NCBI GenBank assembly: GCA_937916465.1
Contig: CALFTK010000005.1
Coordinates: 1-41,715 of the forward strand
DNA length: 41,715 bases
Direction of reading: 5' to 3'
Source of the DNA: an uncultured Bacteroidales bacterium
GTDB lineage: Bacteria > Bacteroidota > Bacteroidia > Bacteroidales > Bacteroidaceae
A model generated the notes under the pieces. That model had not been told where the DNA came from and made no database searches. It saw only the letters and a program-made list of their open reading frames with translations. Below are positions 18,105 through 25,940 of this stretch, piece after piece (positions within the stretch are counted from its first letter, which is position 1; each line of letters opens with the position of its first letter). The translations under genes and the position numbers were made by a program.

Positions 18105-19241
18105 ATGAAAAAATTAACCTTGACTTTAGTAATGGCGTTCTGCACAATTGGACTTTTTGCGCAGGAACTTGCCAACTTCAATTTTGGAAGAGTAAACGTA
18201 GTGTCACCGGAAATAGCTGAACAGAATGTAACATTCCGTATTCAGGCTCCGCAAGCACAGAATGTACAGGTATCACTATCATGGCAACAACAGCCGGTAG
18301 CAATGACTAAGAACCAACAGGGGGTATGGGAAGTGTCAGTACCACGTCCTGCAGCAGAACTTTATACATACAATTTTGTGGTTGATGGTGTAAAGGTAAA
18401 CGACGCTAACAATATCTTTATGCAACGTGACGGAACAACATTCCTTAGTGTGTTGCTTATTCCGGGTGAACTGACAGAAAACTATTTTGAAGCCAATAAA
18501 CGTGGTGATTTGCATCAGGTTTGGTACGAATCCCCTACACTTGGAATGGAACGCAGAATGTTCGTATATACTCCGCACGGATACAACGATATGAAAGAGC
18601 CTCTGCCTGTACTATATCTGTTGCATGGTGCCGGTGGCGATGAAGATGCATGGAGTAATATGGGACGTACCTGTCAGATTATGGATAATCTTATAGAAAA
18701 GGGGCAGGCAAAACCAATGATTGTAGTAATGCCAAACGGCAATCCTACACAGTATGCAGCACGTACATTGCAGATTCCAGAAAAGCAGCAGGACAGTAAT
18801 GACCCAAACTTTGCAAATGCATACGTTACCAGTATAGTTAAGGATATGGTCCCATATATGGAGAAAAACTACAATGTAATAAAGAATCCTGATGGACGTG
18901 CTATAGCAGGTCTTTCAATGGGTGCCGGTCATACTATCAGCTGCACAAATCTGTTCCCTGGTTTCTTTAAGTATATCTGCCCATTAAGTAATGGTATCCG
19001 CGTAAATGACCAGAATAAAGCAGAGTATACCAAGCAGTTCCAGGCATTGAAAAAAGCCGGTATCAAGTTGTATTGGATAGGTTGTGGTGAAACTGATTTC
19101 CTTATAGAGAGTGCCCGTCAATTGGATGCAACACTTACCGAAAATGGTATAGAACATACATTCTATGAAAATAGTGGTGGTCACACCTGGAGTAACTGGC
19201 GAATCTATCTGAATCAGTTCGCTCCATTGCTCTTTAAGTAA
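18105..19241 (+). CDS. CE1-type esterase with N-terminal E-set domain
   Basis: A 378-residue exported alpha/beta hydrolase. It has a signal peptide of about 19 residues, a beta-sandwich at about 22-110 resembling the carbohydrate-binding module 48/E-set domain of XynZ-like esterases, then the catalytic domain. LLHGAGGDEDAWSNMG forms the oxyanion region. The triad is readable: Ser271 in AGLSMGAG, Asp331 in CGETDF, and His360 in GGHTWSNW. Relatives remove feruloyl or acetyl groups from plant polysaccharides. Being last in an operon with GH97 suggests it strips acyl decorations from the same glycan, which is inference. A strong terminator follows. Confidence 0.87.
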   Translation: MKKLTLTLVMAFCTIGLFAQELANFNFGRVNVVSPEIAEQNVTFRIQAPQAQNVQVSLSWQQQPVAMTKNQQGVWEVSVPRPAAELYTYNFVVDGVKVNDANNIFMQRDGTTFLSVLLIPGELTENYFEANKRGDLHQVWYESPTLGMERRMFVYTPHGYNDMKEPLPVLYLLHGAGGDEDAWSNMGRTCQIMDNLIEKGQAKPMIVVMPNGNPTQYAARTLQIPEKQQDSNDPNFANAYVTSIVKDMVPYMEKNYNVIKNPDGRAIAGLSMGAGHTISCTNLFPGFFKYICPLSNGIRVNDQNKAEYTKQFQALKKAGIKLYWIGCGETDFLIESARQLDATLTENGIEHTFYENSGGHTWSNWRIYLNQFAPLLFK

Positions 19242-19266
19242 GCCGCTTTCAGATAATTCAGATACA

Positions 19267-19302
19267 AAAGTCGGACACCTTGTTTGGTGCCCGACTTTTT
19301 TT
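19267..19302 (+). terminator. Rho-independent terminator of the GH97-esterase operon
   Basis: AAAGTCGG, A, CACC (19267-19279) pairs with GGTG, C, CCGACTTT (19286-19298) around a TTGTTT loop, followed by a T-run. Confidence 0.85.
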
Positions 19303-19357
19303 GTTAACAGTTTACCATTTTAAATAAAAATCGTAAACACTAAAAAACTGTAAATCT

Positions 19358-19399
19358 GTTGTGTAGGTGAACAACGTGTGGAAATAGAAGATACTTTTG
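19358..19399 (+). promoter_or_regulatory. Promoter and small dyad ahead of lipoprotein A
   Basis: TACTTTTG at 19392-19399 matches the -7 box. A dyad GTTGT-N8-ACAAC at 19358-19375 overlaps the place where the -33 contact should fall and could be an operator. The leader to the ATG at 19481 is about 75 nt. Confidence 0.45.
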
Positions 19400-19480
19400 C
19401 AGAGAGTTAATCCTACAGCATTAGGTTTAACCGTTATTGTGTTTTTAAATAATAGTTTTGTTTGCTAAAAAAGAGTGATT

Positions 19481-20029
19481 ATGAAAAAAATGTTCAATTA
19501 TGTTGTTGTCTCATTGCTTGCTACCACAATGGTTTCTTGTGATGATTCCAACAAAGACGATGCGTTTGGCAGTGCCACGTTCATCTTTACTTCGAACGCC
19601 AGCTTGGATTTGCTCGAAGCGGCTAATGTGATTATCACCATAACAGATAATTATGGTGTAATTCATGAAGAGTCTATGTCAACTATACAATGGGGAAAAA
19701 GTATAGTGAATATAAACTCTCTACCTGCCAATGCTATTATCAATGTCAGGGTAGAACTGAAAGATGATTTTATTCCTGTGGTAGGAGAAAAGTACGATTT
19801 TGATTTTAACGTGCTGTATGCCGTGCAGGTAGTAGAAAAAGATGGTGAACTGGATGAAAGTCGTATGGGTTCACTATGGAGTGTGACCACAAGTGGTGTG
19901 GAATCGGAAAAACTGAAAGAGACCTTCAAACTTATTTTTCCTGAAAGCAAAGAGTTTAAGCTTGGTATAAATCACAAGCCACGTGACAAAAATGATTATA
20001 TTATTACCATAGACGAACTTCGTAATTAA
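19481..20029 (+). CDS. Small lipoprotein A, paralogue of the gene at 22992
   Basis: A 182-residue lipoprotein of unknown family. The ATG at 19481 is chosen over a GTG at 19475 because it starts the signal peptide directly (MKKMFNYVVVSLLATTMVSC), with the lipobox Cys at 20. The acidic SCDDSNKDDA stretch after the Cys fits surface or outer-membrane sorting in Bacteroidetes. The rest is predicted beta-rich: SLDLLEAANVIITITDNYG, then a region with SLPAN and LKDDF, and an end with RDKNDYIITIDEL. The protein is colinear over its whole length with the one at 22992-23543. It is monocistronic, with a promoter at 19392 and a terminator at 20039. No catalytic motif is visible. Confidence 0.75.
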   Translation: MKKMFNYVVVSLLATTMVSCDDSNKDDAFGSATFIFTSNASLDLLEAANVIITITDNYGVIHEESMSTIQWGKSIVNINSLPANAIINVRVELKDDFIPVVGEKYDFDFNVLYAVQVVEKDGELDESRMGSLWSVTTSGVESEKLKETFKLIFPESKEFKLGINHKPRDKNDYIITIDELRN

Positions 20030-20038
20030 AATAGATGA

Positions 20039-20069
20039 GGGAGACTTAAATCACACACTTAAGTCTCCC
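20039..20069. terminator. Hairpin terminator between lipoprotein A and the MBL gene
   Basis: GGGAGACTTAA (20039-20049) pairs perfectly with TTAAGTCTCCC (20059-20069). It lies between convergent genes and can act on both. Confidence 0.8.
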
Positions 20070-20097
20070 TTTCATTTCATATTCTTATAGTAAAGCC

Positions 20098-21798
20098 TTA
20101 TTGTAAGGCCTGAGGATCATTATAACGTATATATACTCCGTAGTCGTAAATATAACTGTTCAGTCCGGAAGTATTGTTTGGCATACCTTTACGCTTTCCG
20201 GACAGCACATCTTCTGACATTTTCTTTTCATCGAGAATACGTTGTAGCGTTTCGGGATTACCCTGATAATGTCCCGGGTATAGTTTTTCTATTCCATTCT
20301 GTTGCATATATTCAGCAGTGCGGGTGGTGGTTTCTATTAACTGCTTAAAAGTGCCTCCAAACAGTAGTAGGTTAGTAGAACCAAACGCATCGCCACTAAA
20401 ACCGTAATGGCGTTCTATGTCAAAGAATGTGGTTGAACCGGAAGTATGTCCCGGAGTGTACATTACTTCAATTTGTCTGCCACCCAAATCTATTGTTAAA
20501 CCATCTGATAAATATCTAACCTCTCCCTTATAATTGGTTTGATTCTTTAGCAGGTTAGAATCTGCAGGGTTTATAAATATCTCCGGGAAACAATCAATAG
20601 CACCTGCGTGGTCGCCGTGAGCATGTGTCAATGCTACCAAAACAGGTTTGTCGGTAAGTGTAGCCACAGCTTTATCCAAATTAGGCATTACAGTACCGGC
20701 ATCTATAAGCAATGCTTGTGTTTCGCCCTCTAAAAGATAAACAGATTCATTGTAAACCAAATGTCCGTTACCTACCCAGGTATGTTCGTCTATCTGTCTG
20801 AATACTACATCTTCATCTCTATATACCATCTTTTCAGGATATATCTTGCTGAAATCTTCTGCCTGTTTCGCATTCCAAACTACAATGGCGCTACCGTTTT
20901 TAAAGTAGGTATCCAGTGTTTGATGGTCAAGTCCCGATGGGGTGGTGGTGGCTGTGCCGTTTTCTATCTGGTCAAGAAGCTCTTTCATATCGTTCAGATA
21001 ATCCATTCCCATCTCTTTCTTGCCAAGTTCAGGCAACCAGTCTCTCTGCCAATAGTGACCACCATATATGCGTAACTTTTCCAAATTTACCTTATGTTCC
21101 GGATTATTGAGCCATGCTATAAGGTGTGGTACGGCGCGTACATATTTGCTAAAACCATCTGTGTTGAAAATCCAAACTCCATGTCCTGAACCAATTGCAT
21201 CGCCTGTAAAGAGTATATCACGTCCGTGCAGGTAGAAAACCATAGAACCGGCTGTATGTCCAGGTACTGCAATAGCTTCCACTTTTGTACCACCTAAATC
21301 AAACATATAACCTTCGTTATAAAGATGGTATTTGTCTTTTGGGAAACGTACAGCCATCTGTGAAAAGTCCTCTTCGGGCAGAGCAAAATGAACATCTGAA
21401 TTGATAAAAGCAGAAAGCATACCTGTATGGTCACCATGGTTATGGGTGAATGTAATAGTAAGAGGTTTGTCTTCTATACGTTCTGCAACAATCTGTTTTA
21501 AAGACTCTTCTGCATTATCTGCCCAAGTAATTCTGTTTGAAAGGTCTATTAGTAGAGCACTCTCTTCACCAACAATAAGATAGATGTCGGAACAGTTGTT
21601 AAAGTGGGTCTTGTTACCCTGTTCGTCAAACTGCTCTCCACCGGGATATTCAGAGTTGAAATCCTGAATGTGATAGACGTTGTTGTCAATTACCTTAATA
21701 GTGTAAGGACCAACTTCTGTACTTTTGGTTAGACCATTACATGCAGTGCATAGTGCTAAAATCAGTGCACATACATAAAGATAAAGATGTTTGCACAT
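20098..21798 (-). CDS. Lipoprotein with two complete metallo-beta-lactamase-fold domains
   Basis: A 566-residue protein with a lipoprotein signal (Cys20 in LALCTACNG). Two MBL-fold domains follow in tandem. Domain 1 has THNHGDH (His119, His121, Asp123, His124), His181 in VPGHTAGS, Asp200 in FTGDAIGSG and His248 in GGHYW. Domain 2 has THAHGDH (His392, His394, Asp396, His397), His451 in TPGHTSGS, Asp470 in FSGDAFGS and His510 in YPGHYQG. All metal ligands are kept in both halves, so both may bind a dinuclear Zn or Fe site. The spacing resembles glyoxalase II/hydrolase-type MBLs more than antibiotic lactamases. It lies 24 bp downstream of the DUF4380 gene, probably in one operon. The substrate is unknown. 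Confidence 0.85.
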   Translation of the reverse strand: MCKHLYLYVCALILALCTACNGLTKSTEVGPYTIKVIDNNVYHIQDFNSEYPGGEQFDEQGNKTHFNNCSDIYLIVGEESALLIDLSNRITWADNAEESLKQIVAERIEDKPLTITFTHNHGDHTGMLSAFINSDVHFALPEEDFSQMAVRFPKDKYHLYNEGYMFDLGGTKVEAIAVPGHTAGSMVFYLHGRDILFTGDAIGSGHGVWIFNTDGFSKYVRAVPHLIAWLNNPEHKVNLEKLRIYGGHYWQRDWLPELGKKEMGMDYLNDMKELLDQIENGTATTTPSGLDHQTLDTYFKNGSAIVVWNAKQAEDFSKIYPEKMVYRDEDVVFRQIDEHTWVGNGHLVYNESVYLLEGETQALLIDAGTVMPNLDKAVATLTDKPVLVALTHAHGDHAGAIDCFPEIFINPADSNLLKNQTNYKGEVRYLSDGLTIDLGGRQIEVMYTPGHTSGSTTFFDIERHYGFSGDAFGSTNLLLFGGTFKQLIETTTRTAEYMQQNGIEKLYPGHYQGNPETLQRILDEKKMSEDVLSGKRKGMPNNTSGLNSYIYDYGVYIRYNDPQALQ

Positions 21799-21822
21799 AA
21801 TATTCAGATTTTAAGTGGTCTT

Positions 21823-22707
21823 CTATTTTACTAATGAGAGTGCCTTCTTTAATAGCTTCTTAGAAGGTGCTTCAGGAAGATCTGATGGAATCAGATACCA
21901 GCGTACAGTCCAGCTTAGTTCTTCGCCTGCCTTTAAAGTGGTATATGCACCCTGTTCTTCAATCTCTACGAAAGTTTTGCCTGGATTTGCATAAATCTGA
22001 ATTTCGCCCTCTGCCGGTGCAGGTTCTTCCGGAGTAAGATCAGCGAATTTTTTTACAAACAGCATACCGTTGTCGTAAAAAGCAAGCCAACCTTTACCGT
22101 CTATGTTTACCTTACGGTTAGAGTTTGATTCATCCAATACATACCACAATGCTTTCTGTTCAGCAACAAATGGCAAACCCTCCATATTATTGGCAGGAGT
22201 AGCCTCTTTGGCATCGCAGAATAGAATACCGCCATTAGGTACTCTTGAAATTTCCCAAGGAGCAACTTTACGTTCTTCGCCGGATTCATTGATAATAGTG
22301 TAGGTAATAACAAATGCATTGTCTTTTGCATCTGTGGTAAATTCTTTACGTATTCTATAACCAAAACGTGCAGATTTATCGCCTGTTAATACCAATGTAT
22401 TACCTTTAATTTCAGCATTAAATGCTCTAGTATCGTATTCCGGTACAGGAGGCCAGTTCCATTCAGATTGTGGGCTGGTCCAGAATGTACTTCCAAATGA
22501 ATTGGCCATTCTGGTTTGTGACAAAACTTCAGAATCGCCATATTTGTACGATACAATTTTACCACCTTTGGCAGCATCAATAGTCATTGTAATATTGCCT
22601 GCATTGATACTGTACTTGCCGTCTTCACTTTTGTTAATTGTCTGGGCTGTAGTTGAAATGGTGCCCACTGATACTGCTATAAGCAGCGATAGAATAGTTC
22701 TCTTCAT
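21823..22707 (-). CDS. Exported DUF4380-like galactose-mutarotase-fold protein
   Basis: A 294-residue protein with a signal peptide (MKRTILSLLIAVSVGTISTTAQ). After cleavage it reads as a beta-supersandwich: INAGNITMTIDAAKGGKIVS at the start, WTSPQSEWNWPPVPEYD (about 76-92), then PWEISRVPNGG and a final WTVRWYLIPSD. The order and the WPPxPEYD region fit the DUF4380 family, whose fold is that of galactose mutarotases and which may bind sugars. Whether it is an enzyme is unknown. It is the first gene of a two-gene minus-strand unit with the tandem MBL protein. No exact TAnnTTTG box was found upstream. Confidence 0.7.
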   Translation of the reverse strand: MKRTILSLLIAVSVGTISTTAQTINKSEDGKYSINAGNITMTIDAAKGGKIVSYKYGDSEVLSQTRMANSFGSTFWTSPQSEWNWPPVPEYDTRAFNAEIKGNTLVLTGDKSARFGYRIRKEFTTDAKDNAFVITYTIINESGEERKVAPWEISRVPNGGILFCDAKEATPANNMEGLPFVAEQKALWYVLDESNSNRKVNIDGKGWLAFYDNGMLFVKKFADLTPEEPAPAEGEIQIYANPGKTFVEIEEQGAYTTLKAGEELSWTVRWYLIPSDLPEAPSKKLLKKALSLVK

Positions 22708-22908
22708 CTTTATTTATGTTTAGTTTATCAATACCTTATATATTTATGTCCGCCGTAAAATTAAACAATCATTTTGATATATGTCCAATAAGAAGTGTTT
22801 TTGTGTACTGCATATAGGTGATTAAGCAGATTCAATAGGCATAATTCGTTAAAATGTTAAATAATGATAAAATATAAATAAACTATTGCCGGAATAAAAC
22901 GAGTATTA

Positions 22909-22929
22909 TATATTTGTAACGATTACAAA
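22909..22929 (+). promoter_or_regulatory. Promoter overlapped by a 17-bp palindrome
   Basis: TATATTTG at 22909-22916 matches the -7 box. TTTGTAA-CGA-TTACAAA at 22913-22929 is a perfect 7+3+7 palindrome covering the end of the box and the expected transcription start. This placement suits a repressor operator. Lipoprotein B starts 62 bp further on, at 22992. Confidence 0.55.
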
Positions 22930-22991
22930 AATGAAGTGATTGTAATTATTGTGATTATTAACTTATTGCTTATTACTAAAAGAAAAATCGT

Positions 22992-23543
22992 ATGAAAAAA
23001 TTATTGAACTATGTAGTTATTACTGTGTTGGCTACCACATTATTATCTTGTGACGATATATTTACTGATAGAGACGATCGCTTTGATAGTGCTATTGTAC
23101 AGATAGAATCAACTGCCAGTTTAGATTTACTTGAAGTGGCAGACGTAGAGTTTACAGTAACTGATGCACAGGGTAAAGTGCATAAAGAAAAAATGGAAAC
23201 ATTGCAGTGGAAAAACAGTATAACCAATATTAAAAGTTTACCTGCCAGTACACAGTTGAGTGTAAAAGTTACTCTTAAAGATGGTTTCGTTCCTGTAGAT
23301 GGTGATGAATTAGATTTGGACTTTAAGGTATCATATAGCGTTCAGGTTATTGACAGAGGTGGTGAAGTTGATGAAGACAGAAAAGGTACTCTGTACAATA
23401 TATCAGCCAAAGGGGTTAAATCGGAGAATCTTACAAACTCATTTAAGATAATCTTCCCAAAAGACAAAGCCTATGGCTTCTCAATTAAAGAAGAAACACG
23501 TGACAAAGATGATTACATAATAAATGTAGATGAACTGGATTGA
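22992..23543 (+). CDS. Small lipoprotein B, paralogue of the gene at 19481
   Basis: A 183-residue lipoprotein (MKKLLNYVVITVLATTLLSC, Cys20) followed by an acidic DDIFTDRDDRFD stretch. It aligns end to end with lipoprotein A: shared blocks include SLDLLE, SLPA, the LKDxFxPVxGxxxDxDF region (residues about 97-114), SVQV, and RDKDDYIINVDEL at the C-terminus. Family and function are unknown. Its promoter carries a palindrome not seen ahead of paralogue A, so the two may be regulated differently. A strong hairpin follows at 23566. The two copies lie on the plus strand on either side of the DUF4380-MBL pair. Confidence 0.75.
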   Translation: MKKLLNYVVITVLATTLLSCDDIFTDRDDRFDSAIVQIESTASLDLLEVADVEFTVTDAQGKVHKEKMETLQWKNSITNIKSLPASTQLSVKVTLKDGFVPVDGDELDLDFKVSYSVQVIDRGGEVDEDRKGTLYNISAKGVKSENLTNSFKIIFPKDKAYGFSIKEETRDKDDYIINVDELD

Positions 23544-23565
23544 ACAAATCAATTATAACAAGGTG

Positions 23566-23600
23566 GTTCGGGGGAATAGGTTATTCTCCCGAACTTTTTT
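23566..23600. terminator. Terminator after lipoprotein B
   Basis: GTTCGGG-G-GAATA (23566-23578) pairs with TATTC-T-CCCGAAC (23582-23594), then TTTTTT. It lies between convergent genes. Confidence 0.85.
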
Positions 23601-23612
23601 CATTTACCATTT

Positions 23613-24335
23613 TTACAATCCCCAGTATTTTAATGAATAGGTGGATTCAATACTTTCTTCAATATTGTCATTCAATTCCTGAAACAGATCCAGACCGGAT
23701 ATCTTTTCCAATTGATTTACGCTCATAGCACATTTCTGCATATTGGCATTACTGCTTCTGTTATACATAACAAAAGCAATTGCCTGATTATCTGCCAATA
23801 TTGCTTTGAACAGTGCGTCGGGTATTACAACCTGGTTATCTCCTATAGTGCCGTTAATGTTCTTTCCTATTATTGGTCCGGTTACAACTGTCACGTTGCC
23901 AAACTGTTCAGCCCAATTTCTAACTTTGTTTTCAAGTGTGTTCCACTGACCGCTGTTCAGCGATTCGTCCTGAGGGCAGCAGTTTGTGTAATAGAAACTC
24001 TCTTTCATTGCATTTTCGCTCCACTTGAAATCGGCAGCCGGTGCCATGTGTCCTTTTGACCAACCTGAATTGCGATAATCGTCTGAATGAGCCTGTGGTA
24101 ATGGAACGTATGCATCTTGTTTAAAGTTCTTTCCTTTTCTGGTGTAAGGACCATCGGTTTCTTCTGCCGATAAATCATACTTTACCCAAACAGGAATTTT
24201 TGTTTTCGGATTGTATGAAACCGTATATCCTTCATATTCAATTAGAAAACCTTCATCGGCAGTTGAATTTAAACTGCCATACATAAACAGTATTGCTAAC
24301 CCTTCTAAAATGTAGTTCAGAATCTCCCTAAACAT
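23613..24335 (-). CDS. DNA/RNA non-specific endonuclease (NUC1 family), N-terminally anchored
   Basis: A 240-residue nuclease of the Serratia nuclease/beta-beta-alpha-metal type. Residues 7-20 are hydrophobic and form a weak signal or anchor. The catalytic block reads SKGHMAPAAD (93-102) where DRGHxxPxxD is usual: His96 is kept, while Asp-Arg is replaced by Ser-Lys. The metal and support motif is intact: Asn118 in YYTNCCPQ, then Asn127, Trp131 and Glu135 in LNSGQWNTLE. It would degrade DNA or RNA outside the cytoplasm, for nutrition or phosphate. It is monocistronic, with a -7 box on the minus strand at 24400-24393. Confidence 0.85.
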   Translation of the reverse strand: MFREILNYILEGLAILFMYGSLNSTADEGFLIEYEGYTVSYNPKTKIPVWVKYDLSAEETDGPYTRKGKNFKQDAYVPLPQAHSDDYRNSGWSKGHMAPAADFKWSENAMKESFYYTNCCPQDESLNSGQWNTLENKVRNWAEQFGNVTVVTGPIIGKNINGTIGDNQVVIPDALFKAILADNQAIAFVMYNRSSNANMQKCAMSVNQLEKISGLDLFQELNDNIEESIESTYSLKYWGL

Positions 24336-24713
24336 TACTCTCTGTTTTTATCGTTCAATAATCTCTCTAATACTCTCCATTCTTTTCCTCTGCAAAGTTA
24401 CTGTTTTTCCATCCTTTTCATCCCAGGAAAACCAAAATATAACCAATGCAAAGATATTGCAGTTTTTGTAAGATCTTCAGAATGCTTGTCTTCTTAACCA
24501 TTCGTTCACTTACAACATTTAAATGCATTTGATGTGTGGGATTGAAATAATAGGACCTGAAAATTGTCACATATTGCTCTGCTTTAGGGTATATAGCAAT
24601 CAAAATAATTAAAAATTTGCCCAACTCACGCAAAAATATTTGCACTAGTTGTTGTTGTTTGGTATATTTGCGGCGGATTATGTGATACTGACGCAAAATT
24701 ATTTGCATGAGTT
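24336..24713. other. 378-bp intergenic region: divergent promoters and twin operators
   Basis: No credible gene is present. The left part holds the minus-strand promoter of the endonuclease (TAACTTTG, plus-strand 24393-24400). The right end holds the promoter and two palindromes of the ATPase/TOPRIM module (24630-24706). The middle (about 24410-24620) is A/T-rich and I see no recognisable element there. Confidence 0.6.
24630..24706 (+). promoter_or_regulatory. Promoter between two GCAAA-N4-TTTGC operators
   Basis: GCAAAAATATTTGC at 24630-24643 and GCAAAATTATTTGC at 24693-24706 are copies of one 14-bp palindrome, both preceded by AC. They are 63 bp apart, six helical turns. Between them lies TATATTTG (24663-24670, -7 box), with TTTG at 24639-24642 as a possible -33 inside the left operator. 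The right operator lies in the leader, 7 bp before the ATG at 24714. This layout is typical of repression by looping or by cooperative binding. No regulator gene is adjacent, so the module's own products or an outside repressor may bind. Confidence 0.6.
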
Positions 24714-25937
24714 ATGGTTATAGATAGTTTTATCATTGAGGGATTTTCCAATATTGAGCATATACGTTTAGATGTAGGAGAGATAAACGCCCTCATCGCC
24801 CCTAACGGTTATGGCAAGAGTAACGTTCTCAGTGCCATCAGTTTTGGTTTGATGTATCTGAATGCCAATGAAGAAACAAAAGGTCAGATGCTTCGAAGCC
24901 GCTTTCTCCCTATTAATGTCTCAATCAAGGAAAAGAAGTTCCACTTTGAGATCCTTGGTAGATTACAGCGTGATGGACGTACAGAGCTTGTGCAGTATGG
25001 CTATGAATGCCAATGGGCAGAGGGCGCAATTCCTGGCTATGTGCTTTCGGAGTGGTTAAAGATTAAGACAGAGGGCGAGCAACGCTATCGACAAATGATA
25101 AACAGACAGGACGGCAACTACTCTATGATTGTTCCATCGGCTATGGGTCGTTGTAACAAACCTTTTGCCGCCACCCCTAAACAACTATCCCTGCCAATGA
25201 TAGCCAACGGTGGATTGTTCCTGTCGGACTTAGCCAAGGAAATATGTAGCATAAACATCCCGAACCTACAGACCTTGGATAACCCCGAATCATACTTCTC
25301 CATAGACGGGGACAACGGGATCGCCATGCTCGGCGGCATGACTCTAAGCGAATATATCTATCGGATGAAGGAGACGGATGCTGATAGTTTCAGCATCTTG
25401 TCAGATGGTATTAAGCAGCTGATTTCTGGCGTGGTGTCATTCGAACCAGATGAAATAACATTGAGTGACGGACGCAGCAAACTCTATGATATAAGAATAC
25501 AGGAGGATTTTAATTCACAGCCCACCAGTATCCGGTTGTTGTCAAGCGGTAGTAAGCGTATGATTTTCTTATTCACATTGTGTATGGCAGCTCAGAAGCA
25601 GGATATACCAATGATTATGGTCGAGGAACCAGAAAACTCTGTCCATCCAAAGCTGATGGAGAATCTTCTTCTTACCATACAGGCATATGCATCAAATACC
25701 AAAATACTGATGACGAGCCACTCGCCCTATCTGATGCGCTATATGCAGCCAGAGCAAATGTATTTCGGTCTTCCCAGACATGACGGACTTGCTCATTTTG
25801 CGAAGGTTAATCCATCTAAACTGAAATATCTGTACAAATATGCCGGCGACATGGAACTGACCTTTGGAGAGTTCATGTTTGACTTCATGCTCGACATGGA
25901 GAATGACAGCGAGAAGCTAACATCTTTCTTCAAATAA
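24714..25937 (+). CDS. SMC/RecF-type AAA ATPase of a two-gene putative defence module
   Basis: A 407-residue cytoplasmic ABC-type ATPase. It starts FIIEGFSNIEHIRLDVGEIN as RecF/SMC N-termini do. The Walker A is APNGYGKSN (29-37, Lys35). The signature LLSSGSKR (275-282) stands for the ABC C-motif, Walker B is IPMIMVEEPE (298-307, catalytic Glu304/305) and the H-loop His is in TSHSPYL (334-340). The short middle region leaves no room for a long coiled coil and no TOPRIM domain follows. This is the AAA_21/OLD-like class used as a sensor in OLD, PARIS, Septu and similar systems. The TOPRIM-like partner gene starts 3 bp later. Function as anti-phage defence is inferred from architecture. Confidence 0.82.
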   Translation: MVIDSFIIEGFSNIEHIRLDVGEINALIAPNGYGKSNVLSAISFGLMYLNANEETKGQMLRSRFLPINVSIKEKKFHFEILGRLQRDGRTELVQYGYECQWAEGAIPGYVLSEWLKIKTEGEQRYRQMINRQDGNYSMIVPSAMGRCNKPFAATPKQLSLPMIANGGLFLSDLAKEICSINIPNLQTLDNPESYFSIDGDNGIAMLGGMTLSEYIYRMKETDADSFSILSDGIKQLISGVVSFEPDEITLSDGRSKLYDIRIQEDFNSQPTSIRLLSSGSKRMIFLFTLCMAAQKQDIPMIMVEEPENSVHPKLMENLLLTIQAYASNTKILMTSHSPYLMRYMQPEQMYFGLPRHDGLAHFAKVNPSKLKYLYKYAGDMELTFGEFMFDFMLDMENDSEKLTSFFK

Positions 25938-25940
25938 AAC

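Noticed and set aside
24418..24708. 96-codon minus-strand ORF in the gap left of the ATPase gene
   Set aside because: Its start lies in the right operator, it runs through the promoter, and the translation has no recognisable domain and a random-looking composition.
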